A stretch of 64,000 bases of DNA from Sphingomonas insulae (GTDB taxonomy: Bacteria > Pseudomonadota > Alphaproteobacteria > Sphingomonadales > Sphingomonadaceae), in NCBI RefSeq assembly GCF_010450875.1, contig NZ_CP048422.1, positions 1,829,001-1,893,000 on the forward strand. The letters are read 5' to 3'. Below the pieces are notes generated by a model. It was not told where the DNA came from and ran no database searches. It saw only the letters and a program-made list of their open reading frames with translations. The position numbers and the translations under genes were made by a program. Below are positions 45,600 through 54,900 of the stretch, one piece after another (position 1 is the stretch's first letter; every line of letters starts with the position of its first letter).

Positions 45600-47780
45600 T
45601 CAGAACCTGAAGCCGAGGCGGGCGCCGATGCGCCGGCGGTCGCCGATGATGCCAAGGTCCGACGCCGGAAGCCCGGCAAGCTGCAATGTCGTCTTCTCGA
45701 TATAGGCGTCGAAATAGTCCTTCTGGAGCAAGTTGTTGGCAAATACCGCCAGCTCCAGCGGGCCGCTGCGATAGGTGATCGCGGCATTGACCAGCGCATA
45801 GGGGCGCAGGATCGTCGGCGTCGTCTGATTCAGCGTCGCGGCCAGGCGGCTGCCCTTGGCGACGACGCCGCCGGTCAGCGTCATGCTGTCGCTGCCGCCC
45901 AGCGGAATGGTGTAGTCGGTGTAGAGATTGCCGGTCCAGTCGGGCTGGAAGGTCAGCCGGTCCGACGACAGCGTGCGCCCCGTCACCAGCGTATAGGGCG
46001 AGGAATCGGTCAGGCGGGCGTGGATGTAGGTGACGCTGCCGTTGATCGACCAGTTGCTGACCGGCCGCAGCGTCGCTTCCAGTTCCGCGCCGTAGCTTTC
46101 GACGTCGCCCGAATTGAGGTCGACGGTGACCAGGCCACCGCCCGCCGCCGGGGCGATCGAATTAAGACCGATGTAATTGCTATAGTCGTTGTAGAAGACG
46201 TCGCCCGCCAGGCTGAGCTTGCGATCGGCCGAGACGTATTTGGTGCCGACCTCGTACGTCCACGCGCTATCGCCCTTGTACTGGCGGATCGGCGCGGTCG
46301 GCGCATTGAAGCCGCCGCCGCGATAACCGCGCGCGACCGAGGCGTAGGTCATCAGTTCGCCCGACCAATGGCGCGTCACCGACAGGCGCGGCTCGACCTG
46401 GTTGGATTTCAACTGTGCGGTCGTGACGGTGGTCGGCAGCGTCGCCGCGCCGACGCTGATCGACACGTTGCCGTCGGCCTGGCGCTTTTCGTGGTCGTAG
46501 CGCAGGCCCAGCGCCACCTCCCAAGCCGTCGTCGGCTTCCAGAACAGGGTGCCGAACGCGGCATAGGTGTCGGCCTTGGTGGCGCTGTTGGTCAGGCGCG
46601 TCAGATTGGCGGGAATGATCCGCGTGCGATCAAAGGCATTGGCCTCCTCGCGGCTGTAGAACAGGCCGAACAACGAACTCAGCGTGCTGCCGATCTCGGT
46701 ATCCAGCCGCGTCTCGACCGTCTTGGTGCGCAGCCGGTCGGTGCCGTTGGCGCGCGCGATGTCCAGCGGGCCGAAATCGGCATCGGCGTTCGGCGACAGT
46801 CCGTTGCGGGCGTCATACGATCCGACGAGGGTGAGCTTGGAATGGAGCGCCTCGATCGGCGTTTCCAGCCGGGCGTTGACGCCGCGATAGCGATATTCGA
46901 TCCGGCTCGGCACGTTGAACTGGACGAGCCGCGAATAATCGGTCGGGCCGGTGACGCGGGCATAGGGCGTGTTGGCCCCCTTCACCCAGTCGTAATAGCC
47001 GTTGATCGTCAGCACCACATCGCCTGTTGGGACGAAGCGGATCGTGCCGTTGAGCGAATCGGTTTTGAACGGGCTGGCGTCGATGCCGAGCAGCGGGTTG
47101 CGCAGGAAACCGTCCTGCTGCCGATGACCGGCGGCAAGTCGCACCTGCAGCACGTCCTTGATGATCGGCCCGCTGACCGAGGCGCTGGCGAGGAAGCTGT
47201 CGTCCGGCCCGGCGAAGCTGAAATTGCCGCGGGCCTCCGTTTCGTTGGACGGCTGGCGGGTGATGACGTTGATCGCGCCGCCCAGCGTGTTCTTGCCGTA
47301 CAGCGTGCCCTGCGGACCGCGCAGCACCTCGATCCGGTCGATGTCGAGCAGCGGATTGTTCAGATACGATGTATTGGGCTGGTAGATGCCGTTGATGAAC
47401 AGCCCGACGCCGGGCTGTACCGATTGCACCAGCGTCACGCCGACGCCGCGGATCGAGACGAAGGCGCGGCCCGATCCGTCGCTGGTGATATTCAGGCCGG
47501 GGGTCAGCGTCGCCGCCTCGCGCACCGAATTGATGCCGCGTTCGGTCAGCGTGTTGCCGCTGATCGCAGTGGCGGCGATCGGCACATCCAGCAACGTCTC
47601 CGCCCGCTTGCGGGCGGTGACGACGATGTCCTGGTCGCCCGTCTGCGGGCCTGCGCCGACCGCCTTGCCCGCAGGGGCGGTGTCGGTCGCATCGGGTGCT
47701 TCGGCGACCTGCGCGTGCGCGACGGCGGGCAGGGCCAGCGCCATCGCGGTGGAGGCGGCGAACAGGGTGTGAAGACGCAT
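45600..47780 (-). CDS. TonB-dependent receptor of the ester/hydroxyacid locus
   Basis: This 726-residue receptor has signal MRLHTLFAASTAMALALPAVAHA, a TonB box (DIVVTARKRAET), and a plug with FVSIRGVGVTLVQSVQPGVGLFINGIYQP and DIDRIEVLRGPQGTLYGKNTLGGAINVITRQP. Its barrel ends RIGARLGFRF. The size and plug resemble the FepA/BtuB-like receptors that sphingomonads use for aromatics and other small molecules, not the 950-1100-residue carbohydrate receptors elsewhere in the window. Two 15-bp palindromes (47816-47830, 47846-47860) lie 36-80 bases upstream of the start. Confidence 0.93.
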   Translation of the reverse strand: MRLHTLFAASTAMALALPAVAHAQVAEAPDATDTAPAGKAVGAGPQTGDQDIVVTARKRAETLLDVPIAATAISGNTLTERGINSVREAATLTPGLNITSDGSGRAFVSIRGVGVTLVQSVQPGVGLFINGIYQPNTSYLNNPLLDIDRIEVLRGPQGTLYGKNTLGGAINVITRQPSNETEARGNFSFAGPDDSFLASASVSGPIIKDVLQVRLAAGHRQQDGFLRNPLLGIDASPFKTDSLNGTIRFVPTGDVVLTINGYYDWVKGANTPYARVTGPTDYSRLVQFNVPSRIEYRYRGVNARLETPIEALHSKLTLVGSYDARNGLSPNADADFGPLDIARANGTDRLRTKTVETRLDTEIGSTLSSLFGLFYSREEANAFDRTRIIPANLTRLTNSATKADTYAAFGTLFWKPTTAWEVALGLRYDHEKRQADGNVSISVGAATLPTTVTTAQLKSNQVEPRLSVTRHWSGELMTYASVARGYRGGGFNAPTAPIRQYKGDSAWTYEVGTKYVSADRKLSLAGDVFYNDYSNYIGLNSIAPAAGGGLVTVDLNSGDVESYGAELEATLRPVSNWSINGSVTYIHARLTDSSPYTLVTGRTLSSDRLTFQPDWTGNLYTDYTIPLGGSDSMTLTGGVVAKGSRLAATLNQTTPTILRPYALVNAAITYRSGPLELAVFANNLLQKDYFDAYIEKTTLQLAGLPASDLGIIGDRRRIGARLGFRF

Positions 47781-47815
47781 CGGTGATCCTCTCTACGGCC
47801 GGTGAGTCTTCGCCC

Positions 47816-47830
47816 ACCTGTCAGAAAGAT
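47816..47830. promoter_or_regulatory. palindromic operator, site C
   Basis: ACCTGTCAGAAAGAT, third member of the ACCTWTCSGAWAGGT family. It lies upstream of the TonB receptor and its centre is 30 bases from site D. Confidence 0.55.
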
Positions 47831-47845
47831 TGTGCGCCTTTCGCC

Positions 47846-47860
47846 ACCTATCGGAAAGGT
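47846..47860. promoter_or_regulatory. palindromic operator, site D
   Basis: ACCTATCGGAAAGGT, the best match to the palindromic consensus (arms ACCTATC / GAAAGGT, one mismatch). It lies in the receptor promoter region. Confidence 0.65.
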
Positions 47861-47915
47861 TCTACGGCTGTGCCGATCGGCACTTCGGCTTGGCCGCGCG
47901 TCGACCCGCCGTCGG

Positions 47916-48677
47916 TCACCAGCAGGTATAGCCGCCATCGGCGACGACGATGCTGCCGGTCATCAGGCTGGCGGCGTCACTGCTGAGGAAGTGGACGATC
48001 GAGGCGACCTCCTCGGGTTCGCCGAGCCGGCCTAGCGGCGTGCCGTCGATCCACCGTCGATACATCTCGCCGCTCCGATCGGCAAAGGCGTTCAGCGGCG
48101 TCGCGATATAGGTCGGCGCGACCGCATTCACCCGCACGCCGCGCGGTGCCCATTCGGCCGCCAGGCTTCTGGTCAGCTGGTGCACCGCGGCCTTGCTGGC
48201 ATTGTAATAGCTTTGCGGCTGCGGCCGGTTGACGATGAACCCCGACATCGAACCGACGTTGACGATGCTGCCCTTGCCCGCGGCGATCATGTGCCGGCCA
48301 AAGGCGCGGGCGCACCAGAAGGTGCCGTTGAGGTTCACGTCGAGGACGTTCAGCCAATGTTCGTCCGCCACGTCCTCGGCCGCGGTGTCGCTGCGCGCGA
48401 TGCCGGCATTGTTGACCAGCACGTCGACCGCCCCGGCGGCATCGGCCACCGCGGTCACGCGCGCGCTGTCGGTCACGTCGAGGATGACGCCATCGACCGT
48501 ATGGCCCTTCGCCTTCAACGATTCCATCGCCTTGCCGATCGCCTCGGCATCGCGGTCGGCGATGGTGACGCGCGCGCCGGCCTCGGCCAGCGCATCGGCG
48601 CAGGCATGGCCGATCCCTTGCGCGCCGCCGGTGACGAAGGCGGTGCGTCCGTCCAGGCGCAGGCGGTCGAGATACAT
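47916..48677 (-). CDS. short-chain dehydrogenase/reductase
   Basis: This 253-residue classical SDR shows the cofactor motif VTGGAQGIGHACADALA (TGxxxGxG), an Asp at the end of strand 2 (TIADRD) that favours NAD, NNAG (VLVNNAGIA), the catalytic Ser in NVGSMSG and Tyr-x-x-x-Lys in SYYNASKAAVH. Members oxidise or reduce secondary alcohols. It follows the carboxylesterase gene by 13 bases and precedes the TonB receptor on the same strand. It could oxidise the alcohol released from an ester. Substrate is not deducible. Confidence 0.9.
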   Translation of the reverse strand: MYLDRLRLDGRTAFVTGGAQGIGHACADALAEAGARVTIADRDAEAIGKAMESLKAKGHTVDGVILDVTDSARVTAVADAAGAVDVLVNNAGIARSDTAAEDVADEHWLNVLDVNLNGTFWCARAFGRHMIAAGKGSIVNVGSMSGFIVNRPQPQSYYNASKAAVHQLTRSLAAEWAPRGVRVNAVAPTYIATPLNAFADRSGEMYRRWIDGTPLGRLGEPEEVASIVHFLSSDAASLMTGSIVVADGGYTCW

Positions 48678-48690
48678 GGTCGGGCTCCGA

Positions 48691-50196
48691 TCAGGGGAGG
48701 AAGGCGGCGGCGGGCATCACCGGTTCCGATACCGCCTCGTCCGCGGCCAGCTTATACACCGTGCGGCGCTCGCGATCGAACGGCGCCCAGGGCAGCGATC
48801 CGTCGCGCGCGAACTGCACCCAGATCGCGTGGACGCGGGTGGCCAGGTCCTGCGGCGGTGCGATGCCGCACAGCCCGTCGGCGCCGGTGCAGGTGGCAAG
48901 GCTGTCGAAGACGAACGGCAGCTCCATGCCATGCGATGCGCCCAGTTCGCCGTCGTAGCGCGGCGATCGCCATCCGAACTCGTACATATGCGTGGCGCCG
49001 CGATGCTCCTCGGCAAAGCGGCGCGCCGGCCAGCGAAAGACGAGGTCGGTCAGCGCATCGGTCAGCGCCTGGCCCACGGGCTTGCCGCGGCCCATGCCAT
49101 AGGCCTTGAGGACGCGCCACGCCTGCGGCTGCGACTTGCGCAGCACGAACCACGCCAGCAGCCTGCCCAATCCGGTGTTCAGCTTGTCGCGCACGCCGCT
49201 GGGGACGAGGTACAGGTTCATCTCTTCGGCGTTGCTGCCGATCAGCAGCTGCACATCGGCACCCGCACCCTGTTTCAGCGCATCGAGCGGCGCCAGCGGC
49301 AGCACGTCGTCGCCGTGGACGGGGACGAAACGGCTGATCCCGAATACCGGCTCGCGCCCGTCCGGATTGCGCAAGTCGATGCGGGCGGCCGGCAGCGATA
49401 CGGCCTCGACCGCATCCAGCAACGGTTCGCCCGGCGCGACGCTGGCGAAGCCGGCACGATCGGCCGTGATGTCCAGTCGCCTGGCAACCGCCCGCACCAG
49501 GCGCTGCGCGACCCCGATATCGCGCGTCATGCCGCCATGCCCACTCTGCACGATCGCCCGCGCGAACAATCCCTTGGCCAATGGCGAGGCGATCAGATCG
49601 GCGATTGCCATCGCGCCTGCGCTTTCGCCGAAGACGGTGACGTTGGCGGGATCGCCGCCGAACTGCACGATATTGTCCCGCACCCACGCAAGCGCGGCGA
49701 TCATGTCGCGCAGCCCCAGGTTGGTCGGCACATCGGGTATCGGCAGGAACCCGTCGACCCCCATGCGATAGTTGATCGCGACATACAGGATGCCATCGCG
49801 CGCGAAGGTCGCGCCGTCCTGCACCGCCGCATCCTTGCCGCCGACGACGAAGCCGCCGCCATGGATGAACACCATCACCGGCATGGCGGTCCGCCCGCCG
49901 GCCGGCTGCCAGATATCGAGCGACAGATAGTTGTCGCCCCGTCGCCAGCCCTCGCCGATCAGCGGCCGGGCATCCAGCCCCGGCACCGCACGCGTCCGTT
50001 GCGGCGCATTGGGACCGGCATCGGTCGCATCGCGTATCCCGGCCCAGGGCTCGACCGGCTGCGGCAGCGCGAACCGATGCTGCCCGACTGGCGCGGCAGC
50101 ATAGGGAATGCCGCGGAAGACGGTCAGCGCGCCATCGCGGCGGCCACGGACGAGGCCGGCGGCGGTATGGATCGGTTCGGGCGGTTGCAGGGACAT
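48691..50196 (-). CDS. type-B carboxylesterase
   Basis: This 501-residue protein has the oxyanion region VMVFIHGGGFVVGG, nucleophile Ser 192 in VTVFGESAGAMA, and the later FVPVHGDDVLPL and ASHGMELPFVF (His) of the type-B esterase family. There is no clear export signal, so it may act in the cytoplasm, unlike the esterase at 15159. It heads the minus-strand series that includes the SDR gene. It would split an imported ester into an acid and an alcohol, matching the dehydrogenases nearby. Confidence 0.88.
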   Translation of the reverse strand: MSLQPPEPIHTAAGLVRGRRDGALTVFRGIPYAAAPVGQHRFALPQPVEPWAGIRDATDAGPNAPQRTRAVPGLDARPLIGEGWRRGDNYLSLDIWQPAGGRTAMPVMVFIHGGGFVVGGKDAAVQDGATFARDGILYVAINYRMGVDGFLPIPDVPTNLGLRDMIAALAWVRDNIVQFGGDPANVTVFGESAGAMAIADLIASPLAKGLFARAIVQSGHGGMTRDIGVAQRLVRAVARRLDITADRAGFASVAPGEPLLDAVEAVSLPAARIDLRNPDGREPVFGISRFVPVHGDDVLPLAPLDALKQGAGADVQLLIGSNAEEMNLYLVPSGVRDKLNTGLGRLLAWFVLRKSQPQAWRVLKAYGMGRGKPVGQALTDALTDLVFRWPARRFAEEHRGATHMYEFGWRSPRYDGELGASHGMELPFVFDSLATCTGADGLCGIAPPQDLATRVHAIWVQFARDGSLPWAPFDRERRTVYKLAADEAVSEPVMPAAAFLP

Positions 50197-50276
50197 GGCA
50201 TCATCATGCCCCGGATCGCGCGTGCCGTGCAGCCGGCGGGATTATGCCCGCCGGATCATTAGCGATGCCGCGGGCG

Positions 50277-50483
50277 TCAGTCGGGGCGGACGCCGCGCCC
50301 GGCGACCTTCTCATACGCCGACAATTCGTCGCCGACCGCGACCTTCGCCGCCAGGTCGTCGGCGCGCGACTGATCCTTGGCCGAACCCTTGGCATCGTCG
50401 GGATTGCCGTCGGGGTCGGCGGCACCGACGTTGGGGCTGTCGGGTACGTAGCGAACGCGTTCGTTGCCGGTGTCATCGGCCAT
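50277..50483 (-). CDS. small acidic hypothetical protein
   Basis: This 68-residue protein is rich in Asp, Gly, Pro and Ala (NVGAADPDGNPDDAKGSAKDQSRADDLAAKV). It starts at 50483 behind a strong AAAAGGAG site with 7-base spacing, which is the main evidence that it is translated. The composition suggests a disordered, hydrophilin-like stress protein; this is inference. The gene lies just downstream of the LysR gene on the same strand. Confidence 0.6.
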   Translation of the reverse strand: MADDTGNERVRYVPDSPNVGAADPDGNPDDAKGSAKDQSRADDLAAKVAVGDELSAYEKVAGRGVRPD

Positions 50484-50506
50484 GTCGGTCTCCTTTTCGC
50501 AGGTCA

Positions 50507-51544
50507 TCAACGCCTCGCCTCCCGACCCGGTGCCATCGCCGGCGGCCGGTCGTCGGATTCGCGGCTCGGCCCGGCGCCCCCGGCATCGTCATCGCGATGC
50601 CCGGCGCCATCGCCCACGTCGTCGCCCCCGTCATCGCCATTGCGTCCGCCGTCGTCGCCATCGTCATCGCCATCGCCGCCACCGATGGCGCGCAACGCCG
50701 CGCCGAACGCCCGATACGCCGCACTGTCGTGCAGCCGCGCCACGCCCGCATCCGGCGTACGGAACCCGATGCGGCGCACCGCGTCGAACCCGACCAGCGC
50801 CGGCATCGCCATCGCCGCGGTGGCAAGGCTGCGCGGCATCACGGTGATGCCCAGCCCGGCCGCGACATAGGCGGCGGCGCGATCGTCGCTGATCGTCCGC
50901 GCTGCCATGAACGGCCGCACCCCGCGTTCGGTGAAGAAGCGACTGACCTGCGGCAGCGCCTCGCAATGGCGCCGGACGATCATCGTGTCGCCGGCGATCT
51001 CGTCCGCCGCCACCGCATCGCGTCCCGCCAGCGGATGGTCGAGCGCCATCGCCACGCCATAGCGTTCCTCGACCAGCACCGCCGCATCGTCGTCGACGAT
51101 GCCCAGCACCGCATCCAGCCGTCCGCGATCCAGCTTCGCCTGCAACTCGTTCGACCGGCCCTCGACGATTTCGACCTGCTCGCCGCATCCCCCGGCGCGC
51201 ACCGCCGCCAGCGCCGCCCCGATCCAGGCGGTCGCGATCGTCGGCGCCACGCCGATGCGGATCAGCCGGCGCGGCCGTGCCGCCTGCACCGCGCGCTCGG
51301 CGGCGGTGAACTCCGCCTCGATCCGCCGCGCGTAATGCGCGAACTGCGCGCCCGCCTCGGTCAGCCGCACCCGCTTGCTGCTGCGATCGAACAGCCGCTG
51401 CGCCAGCGCGCCCTCCAGCTTCGCGATGCCCGCCGACAGCGTCGGTTGCGTCACCCGGCAATGCAGCGCCGCGGCAGAAAAGCTGCCATGATCGACGATG
51501 CCCAGGAAATAGCGGATCAGAAAGCGGTCGATCATAGATGCCAT
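50507..51544 (-). CDS. LysR-family regulator with an Asp/Gly-rich tail
   Basis: This protein has 345 residues (or 342 from the second ATG at 51535). The first 90 residues are a LysR DNA-binding domain (MIDRFLIRYFLGIVDHGSFSAAALHCRVTQPTLSAGIAKLE, cited in outline) and the effector domain ends about residue 283 (AYRAFGAALRAIGG). The remaining ~60 residues are low-complexity, dominated by Asp and Gly (GDGDDDGDDGG, NGDDGGDDVGDG), and are absent from ordinary LysR proteins. The gene is divergent from isovaleryl-CoA dehydrogenase, and a palindrome overlaps its start, which suggests control of that operon. Confidence 0.85.
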   Translation of the reverse strand: MASMIDRFLIRYFLGIVDHGSFSAAALHCRVTQPTLSAGIAKLEGALAQRLFDRSSKRVRLTEAGAQFAHYARRIEAEFTAAERAVQAARPRRLIRIGVAPTIATAWIGAALAAVRAGGCGEQVEIVEGRSNELQAKLDRGRLDAVLGIVDDDAAVLVEERYGVAMALDHPLAGRDAVAADEIAGDTMIVRRHCEALPQVSRFFTERGVRPFMAARTISDDRAAAYVAAGLGITVMPRSLATAAMAMPALVGFDAVRRIGFRTPDAGVARLHDSAAYRAFGAALRAIGGGDGDDDGDDGGRNGDDGGDDVGDGAGHRDDDAGGAGPSRESDDRPPAMAPGREARR

Positions 51545-51548
51545 CTAT
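51534..51548. promoter_or_regulatory. palindrome over the LysR start codon
   Basis: ATAGATGCCATCTAT: perfect 6-bp arms around GCC, in the 77-base gap and start region between divergent LysR and isovaleryl-CoA dehydrogenase genes. It contains T-N11-A-like spacing and may be the regulator's autoregulatory site. Confidence 0.5.
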
Positions 51549-51621
51549 AGATCGCCGGCGGTCCTGTCGATTTTCCGTCGCCCGATGCCTGTGCTAACAG
51601 GCGGCCAACGACAAGGAGCGG

Positions 51622-52794
51622 ATGGTGATCACCAACTTCGATTTCGCATTGGGCGAGGCGGCGGACATGATCCGCGAGAGCACGCAGCGCTTCGCCGCCG
51701 ATCGCATCGCGCCGCTGGCCGCGAAGATCGACGCCGACGACTGGTTCCCGCGCGACGAATTGTGGACCGCGATGGGCGAACTTGGCCTGCACGGCATCAC
51801 CGTCGACGAAGCGGACGGCGGCCTCGGCCTCGGCTATCTCGAACACGTCATCGCGGTCGAGGAGGTCAGCCGCGCCTCCGCGTCGATCGGCCTCAGCTAC
51901 GGCGCGCACAGCAACCTGTGCGTCAACCAGATCCGCCGCTGGGGAAATCCCGAACAGAAGGCGAAATACCTGCCCGGGCTCATCAGCGGCGAACATGTCG
52001 GCAGCCTCGCCATGTCCGAAGCGGGCGCGGGCAGCGACGTCGTGTCGATGAAGCTGCGGGCGACGAAGACCGACGACGGCTATGTGCTGAACGGCACGAA
52101 ATTCTGGATCACCAACGCCGCTTACGCCGACACCCTCGTCGTCTATGCGAAGACCGGCGATGGGAGCCGCGGCATCACCGCCTTCCTGATCGAACGGGAT
52201 ATGCCCGGTTTCAGCATCGGTCAGAAGATCGACAAGATGGGCATGCGCGGCTCGCCTACCGCCGAACTGGTGTTCGACGACTGCCACGTCCCGGCCGAAA
52301 ATATCATGGGGCCGGAGAATGGCGGCGTCGGCGTGCTGATGAGCGGCCTCGACTATGAACGCGCGGTGCTGGCCGGCATCCAGCTCGGCATCATGCAGGC
52401 CTGCCTCGACGTGGTCGTGCCGTACGTGCAGGAACGCAAGCAGTTCGGCCAGCCGATCGGCCAGTTCCAGCTGATGCAGGCCAAGATCGCCGACATGTAC
52501 GTCGCGCTCAATTCCTCGCGCGCCTACGTCTATGCCGTCGCGAAGAGCTGCGATGCCGGCAAGACCACGCGCTTTGACGCGGCGGGCGCCATCCTGCTCG
52601 CCTCGGAAAATGCGGTGAAGGTGTCGCTGGAGGCGATCCAGGCGCTGGGCGGGGCGGGCTATACCAAGGACTGGCCCGTCGAACGCTTCATGCGCGACGC
52701 CAAGCTGCTCGACATCGGCGCGGGCACGAACGAGATCCGCCGCATGCTGATCGGCCGCGAACTGATCGGCGCCGCGCCGAAGGTGGTGCAGTGA
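51622..52794 (+). CDS. ivd: isovaleryl-CoA dehydrogenase
   Basis: This is a 390-residue acyl-CoA dehydrogenase. It shows [38 protein letters not shown] and [33 protein letters not shown]. The catalytic base is in the isovaleryl-CoA-specific position, [12 protein letters not shown] (Glu near 246), rather than the C-terminal position used by most relatives. It oxidises isovaleryl-CoA to 3-methylcrotonyl-CoA in leucine degradation, passing electrons to ETF. The carboxylase genes for the next step follow. The ATG at 51622 follows AAGGAG. It is divergent from a LysR gene. Confidence 0.9.
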   Translation: MVITNFDFALGEAADMIRESTQRFAADRIAPLAAKIDADDWFPRDELWTAMGELGLHGITVDEADGGLGLGYLEHVIAVEEVSRASASIGLSYGAHSNLCVNQIRRWGNPEQKAKYLPGLISGEHVGSLAMSEAGAGSDVVSMKLRATKTDDGYVLNGTKFWITNAAYADTLVVYAKTGDGSRGITAFLIERDMPGFSIGQKIDKMGMRGSPTAELVFDDCHVPAENIMGPENGGVGVLMSGLDYERAVLAGIQLGIMQACLDVVVPYVQERKQFGQPIGQFQLMQAKIADMYVALNSSRAYVYAVAKSCDAGKTTRFDAAGAILLASENAVKVSLEAIQALGGAGYTKDWPVERFMRDAKLLDIGAGTNEIRRMLIGRELIGAAPKVVQ

Positions 52795-52835
52795 TGCGCG
52801 CGCTCGCGATCCCCTTCGTAATAGGGAGGATGTAA

Positions 52836-54442
52836 ATGGGTCCCGTCCTCGCCACCGCCATCGCCCGCGACGGCGACGCCTTCGCCCGCAACGCCGCCCA
52901 TAACCGCGCGCTCGCCGATCGCCTGCGCGCCGATGTCGCCCGCGCCGCCCTTGGCGGGTCGGCGAAATCCCGCGACCGTCACACCGCCCGCGGCAAGCTC
53001 CTTCCCCGCGACCGCGTCGAACGGCTGCTCGACCCCGGCACCGCCTTCCTCGAAATCGGCCAGCTCGCCGCCAACGGACTGTACGACGACCCGAACACGG
53101 GGGAGGGGGTCCCCGGCGCCGGGATGATCGCCGGCATCGGCCGCGTCGCCGGCCGCCAGGTGATGATCGTCTGCAACGATGCGACGGTGAAGGGCGGCAC
53201 CTACTTTCCCCTGACCGTGAAGAAGCACCTGCGAGCGCAGGAAATCGCCCAGGACAATCGCCTGCCGTGCATCTATCTGGTCGACAGTGGCGGCGCCAAC
53301 CTGCCGCATCAGGCAGAGGTGTTTCCCGACCGCGATCACTTCGGCCGCATCTTTTTCAACCAGGCGAATATGTCGGCGCTCGGCCTGCCCCAGATCGCCT
53401 GCGTCATGGGCAGCTGCACCGCCGGCGGCGCCTATGTGCCGGCGATGTCCGACGAGACGATCATCGTCCGCGGCCAGGGGACGATCTTCCTCGCCGGCCC
53501 GCCGCTGGTGAAGGCGGCGACGGGAGAGGTCATCAGCGCCGAGGAACTGGGCGGTGCCGATACCCACGGGCGCCGATCGGGCGTCGTCGACCATGTCGCC
53601 GAGAATGACGAACACGCGCTCACCATCGTCCGCGACATCGTCGCGACGCTGCCGCCGCAGACCGGGCCGCAGATCGCCCCCGTCCGCGCGCCGCTCTACC
53701 CGGCCGACGACCTCTACGGCATTGTCCCGGACGACGTCCGCGCGCCCTATGACGTGCACGAGGTGATCGCCCGCCTGGTCGACGGATCGGAATTCCACGA
53801 ATTCAAGGCGCTCTACGGTGCGTCGCTGGTCTGCGGTTTCGCGACGATCCACGGCCTGCCGGTCGCGATCCTCGCCAACAACGGCGTCCTGTTCAGCGAA
53901 AGCGCGCAAAAGGGCGCGCATTTCATCGAACTCGCCTGCCAGCGTCGCATCCCGCTGCTGTTCCTGCAGAACATTTCCGGCTTCATGGTCGGTGGCAGGT
54001 ATGAAGCGGAAGGGATTGCGAAACATGGCGCAAAGCTGGTCACTGCCGTCGCCACCGCGACCGTGCCGAAGATTACCATCCTGATCGGCGGCAGCTTCGG
54101 CGCGGGCAATTACGGCATGTGCGGCCGCGCCTATTCCCCGCGCTTCCTGTTCACCTGGCCCAACAGCCGGATCAGCGTGATGGGCGGTGAACAGGCGGCG
54201 AGCGTGCTGGCCACCGTCCATCGCGACGCCGACGGCTGGACGCCCGAACAGGCCGAAGCGTTCAAGGCCCCGGTCCGCGCCCGCTACGAGGACGAGGGCA
54301 ATCCCTGGTACGCGACCGCCCGCCTGTGGACGACGGCATCGTCGATCCGGCCCAGACCCGCGACGTCCTCGGCCTCGCGCTCGCCGCCTGCCTCAACGCC
54401 CCCATCCCGGACCATCCCCGCTTCGGCGTGTTCCGGATGTGA
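52836..54442 (+). pseudogene. mccB: methylcrotonyl-CoA carboxylase beta subunit, frameshifted near the 3' end
   Basis: The carboxyltransferase frame from ATG 52836 (GGGAGG ahead) matches Mcc[60 protein letters not shown] and [21 protein letters not shown]. After WYATARLW (about residue 498) the frame turns into Arg/Pro/Ser nonsense that runs on to 54734. The next frame gives the proper end, [21 protein letters not shown] to FGVFRM, stop at 54440-54442. One base missing from a G run at 54328-54329 (CTGTGG|AC for CTGTGGGAC) explains it. The restored length is about 535 residues, normal for MccB. Confidence 0.85.
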
Positions 54443-54459
54443 GCGGGCACGGCGCTTCC

Positions 54460-54876
54460 TTATTCCTCCCCAGGCTCCGTTTGGGGAGGGGGGCCGCCGG
54501 CCGCAGGCCGGGGGTGGAGGCGCGCGCGCTCCAACGCACCAGCAACGATCATCCGGACCACGGCGTCGAGATCGCGCAACACCTCCCTCGCCGGCACCCG
54601 CAACGCGTCGACACCACGCTCCGCCAACCAAACATCACGGAAGGCGTCGCGCTTCGGTCGATCGCCACGTTCATGCGCTTCGCCGTCGATCTCCACGCAC
54701 AATCGCGCCGCGCTACAGGAGAAGTCGAGTGTGAAGCGTCCCGCCGGATGCTCCTTGCGCGACTTATGCCCAATTCCGCGACGGCGAAGCTGTTGCCACA
54801 ACGGCACTTCGGGCAGCGACATCGTGCGGCGCAACGCCTGCGATTGCCAATAGGCGCTGCCCGTCGCGCCGATCAT
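54460..54876 (-). CDS. DUF559 (Vsr-like) endonuclease-domain protein
   Basis: About 138 residues. The DUF559 pattern is clear: [87 protein letters not shown] (cited in outline; key elements are E-V-LW..LR, the buried FTLDF, the VEIDG catalytic Asp/Glu-type strand, and RD..RD.WL...G). Members belong to the Vsr/PD-(D/E)XK superfamily and their role is unknown. It is antisense to the leucine operon, and the C-terminus is encoded by the left inverted repeat. The start could be 54876 or a nearer ATG before SLPEV. Confidence 0.8.
   Translation of the reverse strand: MIGATGSAYWQSQALRRTMSLPEVPLWQQLRRRGIGHKSRKEHPAGRFTLDFSCSAARLCVEIDGEAHERGDRPKRDAFRDVWLAERGVDALRVPAREVLRDLDAVVRMIVAGALERARLHPRPAAGGPPPQTEPGEE
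54465..54529. repeat. left imperfect terminal inverted repeat of the DUF559 cassette
   Basis: It opens with the hairpin CCTCCCCA (54465-54472) / TGGGGAGG (54482-54489), then CCGCAGGC (54501-54508), GTGGAGG (54514-54520) and CGCGCGCGC (54521-54529). The same blocks occur in the same order, reverse-complemented, at 54901-54957. Confidence 0.65.
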
Positions 54877-54900
54877 CGCGGCCACCTCGACACGCGCTGC

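Noticed and set aside
50560..50700. Short tandem GATGGC-like repeats as a possible CRISPR or satellite
   Set aside because: The repeats are in frame, irregular and have no spacers; they encode the LysR tail.
54443..54734. Extended C-terminus of MccB reading into the DUF559 cassette
   Set aside because: It is Arg/Pro/Ser nonsense produced by the frameshift; the true end is in the next frame at 54442.
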